NCBI GenBank assembly: GCA_016215405.1
Contig: JACRJQ010000002.1
Location: 122,144-186,143 of the forward strand
DNA: 64,000 nucleotides
Source of the DNA: Candidatus Tayloriibacteriota bacterium
Lineage (GTDB): Bacteria; Patescibacteria; Paceibacteria; UBA9973; UBA6065
Direction: 5' to 3'
In this document: in pieces, positions 45,089 to 52,777 of the stretch
How positions within the stretch are numbered: position 1 is the stretch's first letter
Layout of the letters: the number at the start of each line of letters is the position of its first letter
Notes under the pieces: model-generated
The model's input: the letters and a program-made list of their open reading frames with translations, nothing else
Told to the model about the DNA's origin: nothing
Database searches by the model: none
Made by a program: the position numbers and the translations under genes

Positions 45089-45381
45089 TGCCTTATCTCT
45101 ATCACGCTCGTCATCGCTTCGGGACCCTCGCTTCGATACGCCTTCCATCTCTCTGCATGAGCAAGGGCGAGAGCCTCCTTGCTCGCCTGGACCTCCCTCG
45201 CCTCGTCCTGCCATTTCGCTATCGCGACGAAGTGATCCGGCTCGATATGGTAGAGCGACGCCTCGAGAAGGCCGTACCTCTCTCGGTTCGCCTCAGAAAG
45301 CTGCCACCAGTCCTTGCAGAATTCCTTCTGGAGGCTTTCGGACGGTATCTTCCACCTCTGTATGTACGCTACGCTCGACAT
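45085..45381 (-). CDS. ABM-like ferredoxin-fold protein between pheS and pheT
   Basis: 98 residues. The pattern VAYIQRWKIPSESLQKEFCKDW, YGLLEASLYHIEPDHFVAIAKW and a final VIEIRQ strand resembles antibiotic-biosynthesis-monooxygenase (ABM) type dimeric alpha-beta barrels; the match is by eye and tentative. It starts 1 nt after the pheS stop and overlaps pheT by 4 nt (ATGA), so expression is coupled to the synthetase. A gene between pheS and pheT is unusual. Function unknown. Confidence 0.75.
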   Translation of the reverse strand: MSSVAYIQRWKIPSESLQKEFCKDWWQLSEANRERYGLLEASLYHIEPDHFVAIAKWQDEAREVQASKEALALAHAERWKAYRSEGPEAMTSVIEIRQ

Positions 45382-45382
45382 A

Positions 45383-46099
45383 TCAGAATTGATTTATGAG
45401 CCTGAGGTCTCCCGAATAGAGGTGCCTGATATCGTCTATGCCGTATCGCAAAAGAACGAAACGGTCTACGCCGCCGCCGAACGCGAAGCCTTTCCAGACC
45501 TTCGGATCGAGGCCTGCGGACTTTATGACCTCTGGGTGTACGATGCCCGCTCCTAGCATCTCGAGCCACCTGTCTTTCCACCATACGTCGACCTCGACGC
45601 CCGGCTCGACGAAGCCGAAATAGCTGGAGCGGAACCTGATCCTCGCGTCGGGCCCGAGAAATTCCCCAAAGAACCTCTCGAGGGTGCCCTTGAGCTCGGC
45701 CATCGACACCTCCTTGTTCACATAGAGGCCCTCGATCTGATAGAACTGCGCCTCGTGTGTCGCGTCGGTCGCCTCGTTCCTATACACCTTCCCTGGAACG
45801 ATTATCTTTACAGGTTTCGGATCTGCCTTCATAGCCTCCATGAATCTCACCTGCACGGGAGAAGTGTGGGTGCGCAGGACCCTCTTTTCCTCGCCTGGCT
45901 TCGTCTTTATCCAGAACGTATCCTGCATATCGCGAGCGGGATGGTCGGCAGGGATATTGAGCGCGTCGAAATTATAGAATTCCGTCTCGAGCTCAGGGCC
46001 TTGCGCTACAGAGAACCCCATCTTGTCGAATATCGCCGACATCTCACGGATGACGGACGTTACGGGGTGAAGGTGGCCTCTTTTATTCGCTTCTGACAT
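45383..46099 (-). CDS. pheS: phenylalanyl-tRNA synthetase alpha subunit, lacking the N-terminal arm
   Basis: 238 residues against about 330-350. It begins at the catalytic domain (RGHLHPVTSVIREMSAIFDKMGF, 7-29) and so lacks the roughly 90-residue coiled-coil arm that contacts tRNA. Class II motifs are present: DMQDTFWI, LRTHTSPVQVR, GKVYRNEATDATHEAQFYQ and GAGIVHPEV, plus GGGVDRFVLLRYGIDDIR. TATATT, reading TTTTTTGCTATATT, lies 9 nt before the ATG. First gene of the pheS-(ABM-like)-pheT unit. Confidence 0.95.
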   Translation of the reverse strand: MSEANKRGHLHPVTSVIREMSAIFDKMGFSVAQGPELETEFYNFDALNIPADHPARDMQDTFWIKTKPGEEKRVLRTHTSPVQVRFMEAMKADPKPVKIIVPGKVYRNEATDATHEAQFYQIEGLYVNKEVSMAELKGTLERFFGEFLGPDARIRFRSSYFGFVEPGVEVDVWWKDRWLEMLGAGIVHPEVIKSAGLDPKVWKGFAFGGGVDRFVLLRYGIDDIRHLYSGDLRLINQF

Positions 46100-46108
46100 T
46101 AGGCTTAA

Positions 46109-46117
46109 AATATAGCA
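46109..46117 (-). promoter_or_regulatory. extended -10 promoter of pheS
   Basis: TTTTTTGCTATATT on the minus strand, nine bases before the ATG and about 20 bases after the slipin terminator. Confidence 0.6.
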
Positions 46118-46132
46118 AAAAAGGCCGGTTTT

Positions 46133-46175
46133 ATAAAGAAAAGCCGCCGGACAGAGTCCGGCGGCTTTTCTTTAT
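46133..46175 (-). terminator. terminator of the slipin gene
   Basis: ATAAAGAAAAGCCGCCGG and its complement around a 7-nt loop. T-rich on both sides and overlapping the stop codon at 46172. Confidence 0.8.
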
Positions 46176-46909
46176 TTCTTTGAAAATCCCTCGAATGCCT
46201 TGAGGAGCTCCATCGGGAGCGTGAATACCACGGTATTCGACTGGTCGGACGAGATGTCGTTCATCGCCTGGAGGGTTCGTAGATGGAGGGCTCCCGGCGC
46301 CTCGGAGAGCGTCCTCGCGGCCTTCGCCATGTTCTGCGATGCGGCGAGCTCGCCTTCGGAGGTGATGATGACCGCCCTCTTCTCGCGCTCCGCCTCTGCC
46401 TGCTTAGCGATAGTCCTCTCCATATCTGGAGGCAAGGACACGTCTTTAAGCTCGACATTAGAGACCTTGAGCCCCCAGGCGTTCGATTCGGTCGCGATGA
46501 CCTCCCTGATGCGGTTCGCGATCGCCTCGCGGCCGGAAAGAAGGTCGTCGAGCGTCGTCTCTCCGACGATATTCCTCATCGTAGTCTGAGCATACTGAGA
46601 TATCGCGTGCATGAAATCCTCGACTTCCAAGATAGACTTCTCGGCCGATTCGACCTTGTAATAGAGGACCGCGTTCACCTTGACCGATATGTTGTCTCGG
46701 GTGATCGCGTTCTGATCCGGGACGTCGACCGCTTTCACGCGCATGTCCACCTTGCGGTACGACTGGAATACGGGGACGACGACCCTCCAGCCCGGCTCCA
46801 TTATCTTGGTGAAGCGGCCCATGGTGAATTTAAGGCCTCGCTCGTATTGATTCACCTGCCTAAGGCTTATGAGGACGAGAACGACCACGGCTATGATGAT
46901 GTATTGCAT
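46172..46909 (-). CDS. SPFH-domain protein, slipin/stomatin family
   Basis: 245 residues. An N-terminal membrane helix (2-14, YIIIAVVVLVLIS) is followed by the SPFH domain (about 18-175) with VNQYERGLKFTMGRF, EPGWRVVVPVFQSYRKVDMR and VNAVLYYKVESAEKS, then a coiled-coil tail (EAEREKRAVIITSEGELAAS). Slipins organise membrane microdomains and often pair with an NfeD protease partner; no nfeD is adjacent here. TATACT lies about 30 nt upstream of the ATG. Confidence 0.93.
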   Translation of the reverse strand: MQYIIIAVVVLVLISLRQVNQYERGLKFTMGRFTKIMEPGWRVVVPVFQSYRKVDMRVKAVDVPDQNAITRDNISVKVNAVLYYKVESAEKSILEVEDFMHAISQYAQTTMRNIVGETTLDDLLSGREAIANRIREVIATESNAWGLKVSNVELKDVSLPPDMERTIAKQAEAEREKRAVIITSEGELAASQNMAKAARTLSEAPGALHLRTLQAMNDISSDQSNTVVFTLPMELLKAFEGFSKK

Positions 46910-47175
46910 GTGATTTTCGCTAGTAACTTGTAAGTAAGTATAGCAAACGAAAGCCGGCGAACGAGATTAATACCGCCTCTAAGCTTTTTCTCCTAACACC
47001 CCGTCAGGTCCGCACCCCTTACGGGAACCGTCCGCTCATTGTCCGCCCAGGGCGGATCAATGAGTCTTGCGGTTCGGCCCCAAAAACCTCACCTCCTCGC
47101 GAAAGGCACTTGCGCCCCGCAGCGAAGAAAATGCGGACTGGCTAATATAGAAGACTTGGCCAGAAAGATAATCTG
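46910..47175. other. 266-nt interval with long hairpins between slipin and tRNA-Thr
   Basis: No gene is seen. On either strand it folds into CTCATTG-CCGCCC paired with GGGCGG-CAATGAG (about 47035-47063), flanked by AACCG/CGGTT. GTCCGCA at 47008 and TGCGGAC at 47132-47138 form an outer inverted pair. The segment around GAAAATGCGGACTGGCTAA resembles one near 15565-15595 on the other strand. A structured RNA or a small repeat element is possible. Confidence 0.4.
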
Positions 47176-47248
47176 AGCCACCTCCCAGGCTTGAACTGGG
47201 GACCTACTGTTTACAAAACAGTTGCTCTACCAACTGAGCTAAGGTGGC
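47176..47248 (-). tRNA. tRNA-Thr (anticodon UGU)
   Basis: Full cloverleaf on the minus strand: acceptor GCCACCT/AGGTGGC, D-arm GCTC/GAGC with AGTTGGTA loop, anticodon stem ACTGT/ACAGT around TTTGTAA, variable AGGTC, T-arm CCCAG-TTCAAGC-CTGGG. The discriminator is U and CCA is not encoded. The U matches the TGGA bulge of the thrS T-box. Confidence 0.95.
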
Positions 47249-47289
47249 GGATTCGACAGATAACTTATATCAGATAACAGGCAGGGAGA

Positions 47290-47317
47290 CAAAGAAAAAA
47301 GACCGGTCTACCGGTCT
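47290..47317 (-). terminator. terminator of the membrane protein gene at 47321
   Basis: AGACCGG-TAGA-CCGGTCT followed by TTTTTTCTTTG on the minus strand. Confidence 0.8.
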
Positions 47318-47320
47318 CTC

Positions 47321-47713
47321 TTAGAGGCCCTCTGTGATTTGCTTCTCTCCTTTCCCTTCTTTGATCTTCTTGAGATAGAAAGAAGCAGCGCCTGATCGGG
47401 ACAGGTCCTCGGTCTTCTTCGACGCCTTCTCTACGATACGATTCAAGAGGTCGTGTGCCTCGCGAAAGCCCTTTATGAAAAGCCTCACCACGAAGACGAA
47501 TCCGCGGTTGGCGATGAGCACCGCGTTCTTAAGCGTGATCCTCGATATCATCTGCGAGGCAGAGCCCTTTATGGACGAGAGCATCGGGTCCGCTTTGGCA
47601 GAGAGGTCGCGCAGAGGCGTCTTGAGGCCCCTCGACCTCTCGAGATAGCCAGAAGCGAGCATGCCCGCCATGCCCGCGCCCGAAACTATCATGAGCCAGA
47701 GCTCGAGGGTCAT
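47321..47713 (-). CDS. hypothetical membrane-anchored protein after tsf
   Basis: 130 residues. An N-terminal hydrophobic stretch (LWLMIVSGAGMAGMLASGYL, about 5-24) is followed by a mostly helical, basic remainder and a second moderately hydrophobic segment (AVLIANRGFVFVVRLFI). No family is recognised. It begins 11 nt after the tsf stop, so it belongs to the rpsB-tsf transcript. A terminator follows its stop codon. Confidence 0.75.
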   Translation of the reverse strand: MTLELWLMIVSGAGMAGMLASGYLERSRGLKTPLRDLSAKADPMLSSIKGSASQMISRITLKNAVLIANRGFVFVVRLFIKGFREAHDLLNRIVEKASKKTEDLSRSGAASFYLKKIKEGKGEKQITEGL

Positions 47714-47724
47714 ATGTCGCGAGA

Positions 47725-48303
47725 TTATGCGCCGTAGCGGGTGAAGCGTACGATCTCTATCTTCTCTCCGAATTTCTGGACGGCCGCGCTCACGAGACCG
47801 GCGATAGTGACCTCAGGATTCTTTATGAAAGGCTGCTCCATGAGGACACGCTCGGAGAAATACGCCTTGAGCTTCCCTTCGAGGATCTTCGCCTTCATCT
47901 CCTCCGGCTTACCCTCTACCTCCGCTGCGAAAACGGACTCGGCGGTCTTCTTGTCTGACTCGGTGATGCTCTCCATCTTCACGAACTCAGGCTTCGTCGC
48001 GGCGATGTGCATAGCGATATCTCGCGCGAGCTCCTTGAACTCAGGGTTCTTTGCTACGAAATCAGTCTCGCACGCGAGCTCGACCATGACTCCCACCACT
48101 CCTGTCGAGTGGATATAGGCCGCTATCTGGGTAGCGTTGAGGGTCCTGTCCCCCTTCTTGGCGGCCGCCTCGGCGCCCTTCTTCTTGAGGATGACGAGAG
48201 CCTTGTCCTTGTCGCCTCCGGCCTCTTCGAGGGCCTTCTTGCACTGCATTACTGATACGCCGGTAGCGTCTCGGAGCTCTTTGATGAGATCGGTGGTGAC
48301 CAT
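47725..48303 (-). CDS. tsf: translation elongation factor Ts
   Basis: 192 residues; nucleotide exchange factor for EF-Tu. The N-terminal UBA-like domain (IKELRDATGVSVMQCKKAL, 7-25) and the TDFVAKN motif (80-86), which displaces GDP in EF-Tu, are clear. The core is shorter than in E. coli (283), with one dimerisation subdomain largely absent, as in Thermus-type short EF-Ts. It follows rpsB in the usual order, 61 nt apart. Confidence 0.96.
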   Translation of the reverse strand: MVTTDLIKELRDATGVSVMQCKKALEEAGGDKDKALVILKKKGAEAAAKKGDRTLNATQIAAYIHSTGVVGVMVELACETDFVAKNPEFKELARDIAMHIAATKPEFVKMESITESDKKTAESVFAAEVEGKPEEMKAKILEGKLKAYFSERVLMEQPFIKNPEVTIAGLVSAAVQKFGEKIEIVRFTRYGA

Positions 48304-48364
48304 AATATGACTTTATTCTATTAAGACGGCAAAAGCCGCGATATGCGGCTATTCTATCACGAAA

Positions 48365-49081
48365 CTACTTCTTCGCCTCAGGCTTCGCGACCTTGCCTTC
48401 GGCATAGGCGCGCGCCAATTCGTCGAGGAAGAACGTCGCGGAAGCCGCGGAAGAATCGTTGGCAGGGATAGCGAAATTCACGAGAGACAGGTCGCAGTCG
48501 GACGAGGCGATAGCCACTACAGGGACGCCGGTCTGGCGAGCCTCCTCTACGGCGATGAACTCCTTCTTAGGGTCTACGACGATGAGAACGCCCGGCTTCT
48601 CGCGCATCGATACGACGCCGCCGAACATGAGCTCGAGCTTTGCGATCTCTCGGTCGATGAGGAGCCTCTCCTTCTTGGTGTATTTCGCGAGGTCTCCCTT
48701 CTCCTTCTCCTTGAGGCGGTTCTCGTACTTCTCTATGCGCTTTCGGATCTGGACGAAGTTCGTAAGGGTGCCGCCGATCCATCGTCCGGCGACCATTGGC
48801 TGGCCTGCCTTGTTCGCGGCAGCCTTTACCGCTTCGATGACCTCGCTCTTGCCTCCGACGAAGAGAGCTTGCTTGCCGGATGCGGCGACCGAGGCAACGA
48901 ACGCCTTGGCCTTCTCGAGCTCCTCATGCGTCTTTTCGAGGTCGAAGATCTCGATGTTGTTCTTTACGCCGAATACGAAGCCTTTGGTGGAAGGGTGTCG
49001 GCGCGACTTCAGGAGGCCGAAATGGGCCCCTACCTTGAACATCGCCTCTATGATGGAATCCTTGTTTTTTGCGGTTGGCAT
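48365..49081 (-). CDS. rpsB: 30S ribosomal protein S2
   Basis: 238 residues. Typical segments: FKVGAHFGLLKSRRHPSTKGFVFG near the start, GGKSEVIEAVKAAANKAG, GRWIGGTLTNF, and DCDLSLVNFAIPANDSSA near the end. The C-terminus is short and Lys/Ala-rich. First gene of the rpsB-tsf-(membrane protein) unit, 78 nt downstream of the prfA stop codon. Confidence 0.97.
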   Translation of the reverse strand: MPTAKNKDSIIEAMFKVGAHFGLLKSRRHPSTKGFVFGVKNNIEIFDLEKTHEELEKAKAFVASVAASGKQALFVGGKSEVIEAVKAAANKAGQPMVAGRWIGGTLTNFVQIRKRIEKYENRLKEKEKGDLAKYTKKERLLIDREIAKLELMFGGVVSMREKPGVLIVVDPKKEFIAVEEARQTGVPVVAIASSDCDLSLVNFAIPANDSSAASATFFLDELARAYAEGKVAKPEAKK

Positions 49082-49159
49082 TGTGCTTTTAATCCCTGTG
49101 GGGTGTTTTTAAAACGTTTCGAAAGTCTAACAGATAGGCCGTCAAAAGGCAAGAATGGC

Positions 49160-50143
49160 CTATTCGTCGTCGTCCGCGCCTCCTTCGGCCACCTCTCCCT
49201 TCCAGTTCGCCAAAGTATCGATGATATCGCCTATCTTCTCGCCTGAAAGGATAGTCTCTATATTGTGCCAATTCTCGCGGATCCTGTGGTCCGTGATGCG
49301 GTCTTGGGGGAAATTATAGGTGCGTATCTTCTCGGAGCGGTTTCCAGTGCCGAGCTGCCCCTTCTTGTTCGCGGCGAACTTCGCGGCCTCTTCGCTGTCC
49401 TTCTTCTCCTGGAGCATCGCGGTGAGCATCATCATCGCCTTCTCGCGGTTCTTCAGCTGGCTGCGCTCTGCCGTGACGCGGACAGCGAGGCCCGTCGGCT
49501 TGTGGAAAAGGCGCACGGCGGTCTCGACCTTGTTGACGTTCTGCCCCCCCTTGCCGCCCGCGCGCGAGAATTCGAGCTCGATATCGGCTGGATTTATCTC
49601 GACGTTGGTATGCTTTCGTATAGGCAGTATGGCGATAGAGACGGTCGAGGTATGGACGCGACCCATTTTCTCGGTCGCGGGCACGCGCTGTACGCGGTGG
49701 ACGCCCGTTTCATAGCGGAGCTTCTTGTACACCTCGCGGCCGTGGATCTCCATGGACACTTCCTTATATCCCCCGACGTCCGCTTTAGACTCATCGAGGT
49801 ACGATACCTGCCAGCCCTGGCTCTGAGCATACATTCGATACATGGTGGCGAGCTCCTCCGCGAAAAGAGCCGCCTCGTCGCCTCCCGCTCCGGCACGGAT
49901 CTCCATGATGAGCTCGTTCGGGAACTCCTCCTCTGCTTTATCGGCAGCCTCTATCGCCTCGACCTGCTTCTCGATGTCTTTCTTCTGGGCGGCGATATTC
50001 TCGAGGTCCGCCTGACCGAGCTCGGCCATCGATGCGTCGGATTGCATGAGCGCCTTCAAATCAGACTCTTCTTTCTCGAGCTTCTCATACATCTCCGCGA
50101 GGTAAGATGTCTTGTGATTCTTCTTGTATTTCGCTATATCCAT
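49160..50143 (-). CDS. prfA: peptide chain release factor 1
   Basis: 327 residues. Recognises UAA and UAG. The codon-reading tripeptide PAT (155-157, in QRVPATEKMGRVHTS) marks it as RF1 rather than RF2. The catalytic GGQ lies at 199-201 (RAGGKGGQNVNK). The N-terminal helical domain is shortened compared with the usual 360 residues. A GATACT box stands 9 nt before the ATG. prmC is not adjacent. Confidence 0.96.
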   Translation of the reverse strand: MDIAKYKKNHKTSYLAEMYEKLEKEESDLKALMQSDASMAELGQADLENIAAQKKDIEKQVEAIEAADKAEEEFPNELIMEIRAGAGGDEAALFAEELATMYRMYAQSQGWQVSYLDESKADVGGYKEVSMEIHGREVYKKLRYETGVHRVQRVPATEKMGRVHTSTVSIAILPIRKHTNVEINPADIELEFSRAGGKGGQNVNKVETAVRLFHKPTGLAVRVTAERSQLKNREKAMMMLTAMLQEKKDSEEAAKFAANKKGQLGTGNRSEKIRTYNFPQDRITDHRIRENWHNIETILSGEKIGDIIDTLANWKGEVAEGGADDDE

Positions 50144-50176
50144 TGGTTCTAGAGTATCGCCTTTGCCTCAAAGAGA

Positions 50177-50204
50177 AAAGCATAGCCCGGACGGACTATG
50201 CTTT
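50177..50204 (-). terminator. terminator of rpmE
   Basis: AAAGCATAG/CTATGCTTT stem; on the minus strand it continues with T residues (TTTTC). Confidence 0.7.
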
Positions 50205-50222
50205 CCCTTTAGACCACCTTCG

Positions 50223-50477
50223 CTACGCCTTCTTCTTCGCCTGGCGAGCCTTGAACTTCTCGACACGGCCTGCGGTGTCGATGACGGTCTCGTTGCCCGT
50301 ATAGAACGGATGCGAAGCCGACGAGATCTCGATCTGATAGAGAGGGTATTCCTTTCCGTCCTCCCACTTGTCGGTCTCCTTGGTCGCGACGGTCGAATTT
50401 ATGAGGAATCGAGCCTTCGACGAGTTGTCGCGGAAGATTACCAAGCGGTAGTTCTTTGGGTGAAGTTCCTTTTTCAT
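50223..50477 (-). CDS. rpmE: 50S ribosomal protein L31, type B
   Basis: 84 residues. Type B features: KKELHPKNYRLVIFRDNSS, then YPLYQIEISSASHPFYTGNE and the basic tail VEKFKARQAKKKA. The CXXC zinc motif of type A is absent. A TATAGT lies 9 nt before the ATG. Monocistronic, ending at its own terminator. Confidence 0.95.
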   Translation of the reverse strand: MKKELHPKNYRLVIFRDNSSKARFLINSTVATKETDKWEDGKEYPLYQIEISSASHPFYTGNETVIDTAGRVEKFKARQAKKKA

Positions 50478-50516
50478 GAGATTGACACTATATCCGAAAG
50501 GGCTTAAAAATGCAAC

Positions 50517-51311
50517 CTAGTAGCCGTTCGCCAGCTTTTCGAACCTCGGCTTCTCCTGAGCGTAGATCTCCTCGATATCGCTCGCGACGAGCGTCTTGCC
50601 GAATATATGGACGCTGTCCATCCGGCCTTGCCACCTCTCGCCGTCCCCGGCGCTATGGGCCCCGATGCGCAGAAAATCCCAATCCATGGCGTCCGCGCAG
50701 ACTCCGCCGGTGCCCACCTGGACGCCGTTTAGATAGTACTTGAATCCGATCGAAGAATCGTAGGTCGCGGCGACATGGACCCACTGATTCGAAGGGAAGG
50801 AGTTAGACGCGGTCGACCCGCACGGCCAGAAGCCCAAGGAGTTGTTGGGATAGATATAGAGCGCGTCGTCGGAGGCGACGTTCGTCTGGACGATCGCCCT
50901 ATAGCCGCTGTTTGCCTTCGTGTCATAGACCCACGCGCTCATAGTCCACGCCGACTGGTCGCGCGCCGTATACGATGTGTCCACGAAATCGTCCACTCCG
51001 TCGAAGAGCGCGGCGCAGCCGGACCCGAACGGGACGGCCGCAGACCACATAGACGCATTCGAAAGCGTTCCCGTATAGCCGTTATTCGACCTGTCTGCGA
51101 CCGAAGTCCCGGCACATTCGTCGAAATCCCAATACGCTATCGCGAGCTCGCCTGCGACCCTGTCGGCCTGCGCTGCGAAAGACCTCGCCGATCCCTGACG
51201 CGCCTTGTCGCGCGCCGAATTGAGGCTCGCGAGGACTATCGACGACAAAAGAGAGATTATCGATACGACGACGAGGAGCTCTATGAGGGTGAAAGCGCTT
51301 TTTCTCTTCAT
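50517..51311 (-). CDS. prepilin-like protein with a LamG domain (6)
   Basis: 264 residues starting MKRKSAFTLIELLVVVSIIS, about 16 kb from the main cluster. The LamG domain (about 72-250) has CAALFDGVDDFVDTS, WTMSAWVYDTKA, NQWVHVAATYDS, FKYYLNGVQVG and GRMDSVHIFGKTL. It starts 16 nt after the stop codon of the lytic transglycosylase gene, which suggests cotranscription of a pilin with a wall-opening enzyme. Confidence 0.88.
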   Translation of the reverse strand: MKRKSAFTLIELLVVVSIISLLSSIVLASLNSARDKARQGSARSFAAQADRVAGELAIAYWDFDECAGTSVADRSNNGYTGTLSNASMWSAAVPFGSGCAALFDGVDDFVDTSYTARDQSAWTMSAWVYDTKANSGYRAIVQTNVASDDALYIYPNNSLGFWPCGSTASNSFPSNQWVHVAATYDSSIGFKYYLNGVQVGTGGVCADAMDWDFLRIGAHSAGDGERWQGRMDSVHIFGKTLVASDIEEIYAQEKPRFEKLANGY

Positions 51312-51327
51312 CGTTAATATGTCCCCA

Positions 51328-52731
51328 TTACCTTCCCAAGATAGGGTCGATCATTTCCTCTTGGACCTTCGTCACCCACTTCATGACGCTGGTTCCGTAG
51401 GTATTGCCCGCCGTAGACGACGCGCACTTCCTTCCGGAATAGTATTGGCAGGCCGCGTTCTTCTCGGCCGAATAGGTCTGAAGGCCCGCTCCGAGATCGC
51501 CGAGATAGTACGAAGCGGCCATTATGGCGTGCTCCGGATTCCAGGGATTGGTCTCTTCGACTGAGATGCCGAGACCCTTCGCTATCCTCTTCTGATAGAG
51601 CTGCCACGTCGAGGGTATGAACTGCGCAGGGCCCATCGCCCCTCCCCAGCCGAACGGCTTGCCTCCGCTGTATGCCGTTATCCAGCAAGAGACGCGGGTG
51701 TTGGTCCAGTCGAAGCCGAGATTTCCTACGATGTCCATGAATACAGGGAGGTCTCTGGTCGGGTTCATGACGCGGATCCTCGCCGCTCCCGTCGAGGCGC
51801 TCACTCCCTCGCCCGTGGAGCGATCGCGGACGAAGCATTGGCCCACGTTCTTGCCGAAGCTCGAGTCGGAAGAATCGTAGCTCGACTCCTGCATGAGGAT
51901 CCCCAGGACGAACGCCGGGCGGACGCCGGTGACCTTGCCGGCCTTCACCGCGTAGTCGTAGGCGTTGCCGAAAGGTATCCCTTCGCCATCCTGGAATTTG
52001 AAGAGGCGGGCCCTGATCTGAGCCACTTTCTGCTTTTGGTCCGTGAGGATCTTCTGCGCGACGTTATACTCGCTCGTCTTGAGGGCGAGTATGGCGTTCT
52101 TCTCGGTCTTCTTGCGCTCGATAAGCCGTTTCTCCGCTTCGATAGCCTGCTTCGCGTCGAATTCCCTGTCTTTGCGGTCTTCGAGCTCTTCCTTCTCTGA
52201 TTGAACCTCGTCCTTCTGGCTCCTTACCTCGTCGAGGAGCGCGGTGAGCTCTTTGTTGAGGGAGACGTATTGGTCGGCTTGAGTGTAGAAATCCGAGAAC
52301 GTGCCGCCGCTAAGCATTATCTCAGGGAGCGAGACGGAGTCCTTCACGTTCACCTTCTGTATGACGCTGCGTATCGAGCCCGTATTCCTGTCTATCTTGC
52401 CTTCGAGAGCCGAGACCACCTTGGTCTTCGCCCCGATGTCGCTTGAGAGCCTATTGATGATGGTGTTCTGGAGCTTTATCTTCTGCTCGGCGACCCGTAT
52501 CTCGGCGTTTATCTTATCGATAGCCGCCTGCGCTTCGTCCTTCTCGCTCTTCTTCGCCTGGCTGTCGGCGACGGAGCGCGCATAGTCCTCGCATTGTCTT
52601 TTCGCCTCCTGGTCCGCCTGAGCCTGAGCGCTCGAACAGAAGGCGGCGATAGGGTCCGTCGCGGCGAAAGAGGGCGACGGGAAAAGCAGATACCCGAGGA
52701 TGAGAGCGGAGATGATGGCGTTTCGATGCAT
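51328..52731 (-). CDS. secreted coiled-coil lytic murein transglycosylase
   Basis: 467 residues from the ATG at 52731; the ATG four codons upstream overlaps the TATAAT box. A signal peptide (MHRNAIISALILGYLLFPSPSFA) is followed by a long coiled coil (about 35-230, like PcsB/CwlO N-domains) and a lysozyme-like domain (about 265-420) with LGILMQESSYDS (likely catalytic Glu) and GWGGAMGPAQFIPSTWQLY as in MltB/SLT enzymes. It should cleave peptidoglycan, perhaps to let pili or division machinery pass. The downstream gene is a LamG prepilin. Confidence 0.9.
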   Translation of the reverse strand: MHRNAIISALILGYLLFPSPSFAATDPIAAFCSSAQAQADQEAKRQCEDYARSVADSQAKKSEKDEAQAAIDKINAEIRVAEQKIKLQNTIINRLSSDIGAKTKVVSALEGKIDRNTGSIRSVIQKVNVKDSVSLPEIMLSGGTFSDFYTQADQYVSLNKELTALLDEVRSQKDEVQSEKEELEDRKDREFDAKQAIEAEKRLIERKKTEKNAILALKTSEYNVAQKILTDQKQKVAQIRARLFKFQDGEGIPFGNAYDYAVKAGKVTGVRPAFVLGILMQESSYDSSDSSFGKNVGQCFVRDRSTGEGVSASTGAARIRVMNPTRDLPVFMDIVGNLGFDWTNTRVSCWITAYSGGKPFGWGGAMGPAQFIPSTWQLYQKRIAKGLGISVEETNPWNPEHAIMAASYYLGDLGAGLQTYSAEKNAACQYYSGRKCASSTAGNTYGTSVMKWVTKVQEEMIDPILGR

Positions 52732-52741
52732 GGAGGCATCC

Positions 52742-52770
52742 ATTATAGCAAAAACCGGCCTTCGCCGGTT
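52742..52770 (-). promoter_or_regulatory. rplY terminator fused to the transglycosylase promoter
   Basis: On the minus strand AACCGGC-GAAG-GCCGGTT runs straight into TTTTGCTATAAT. The T-run serves the terminator and forms the upstream part of the extended -10. The box ends 10 nt before the ATG at 52731. Confidence 0.75.
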
Positions 52771-52777
52771 ATTTGCC

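Noticed and set aside
47001..47030. SRP RNA (CGTCAGGTCCG word)
   Set aside because: The word resembles the SRP domain, but the GGAAGGAAGCAG part and the expected helix are missing.
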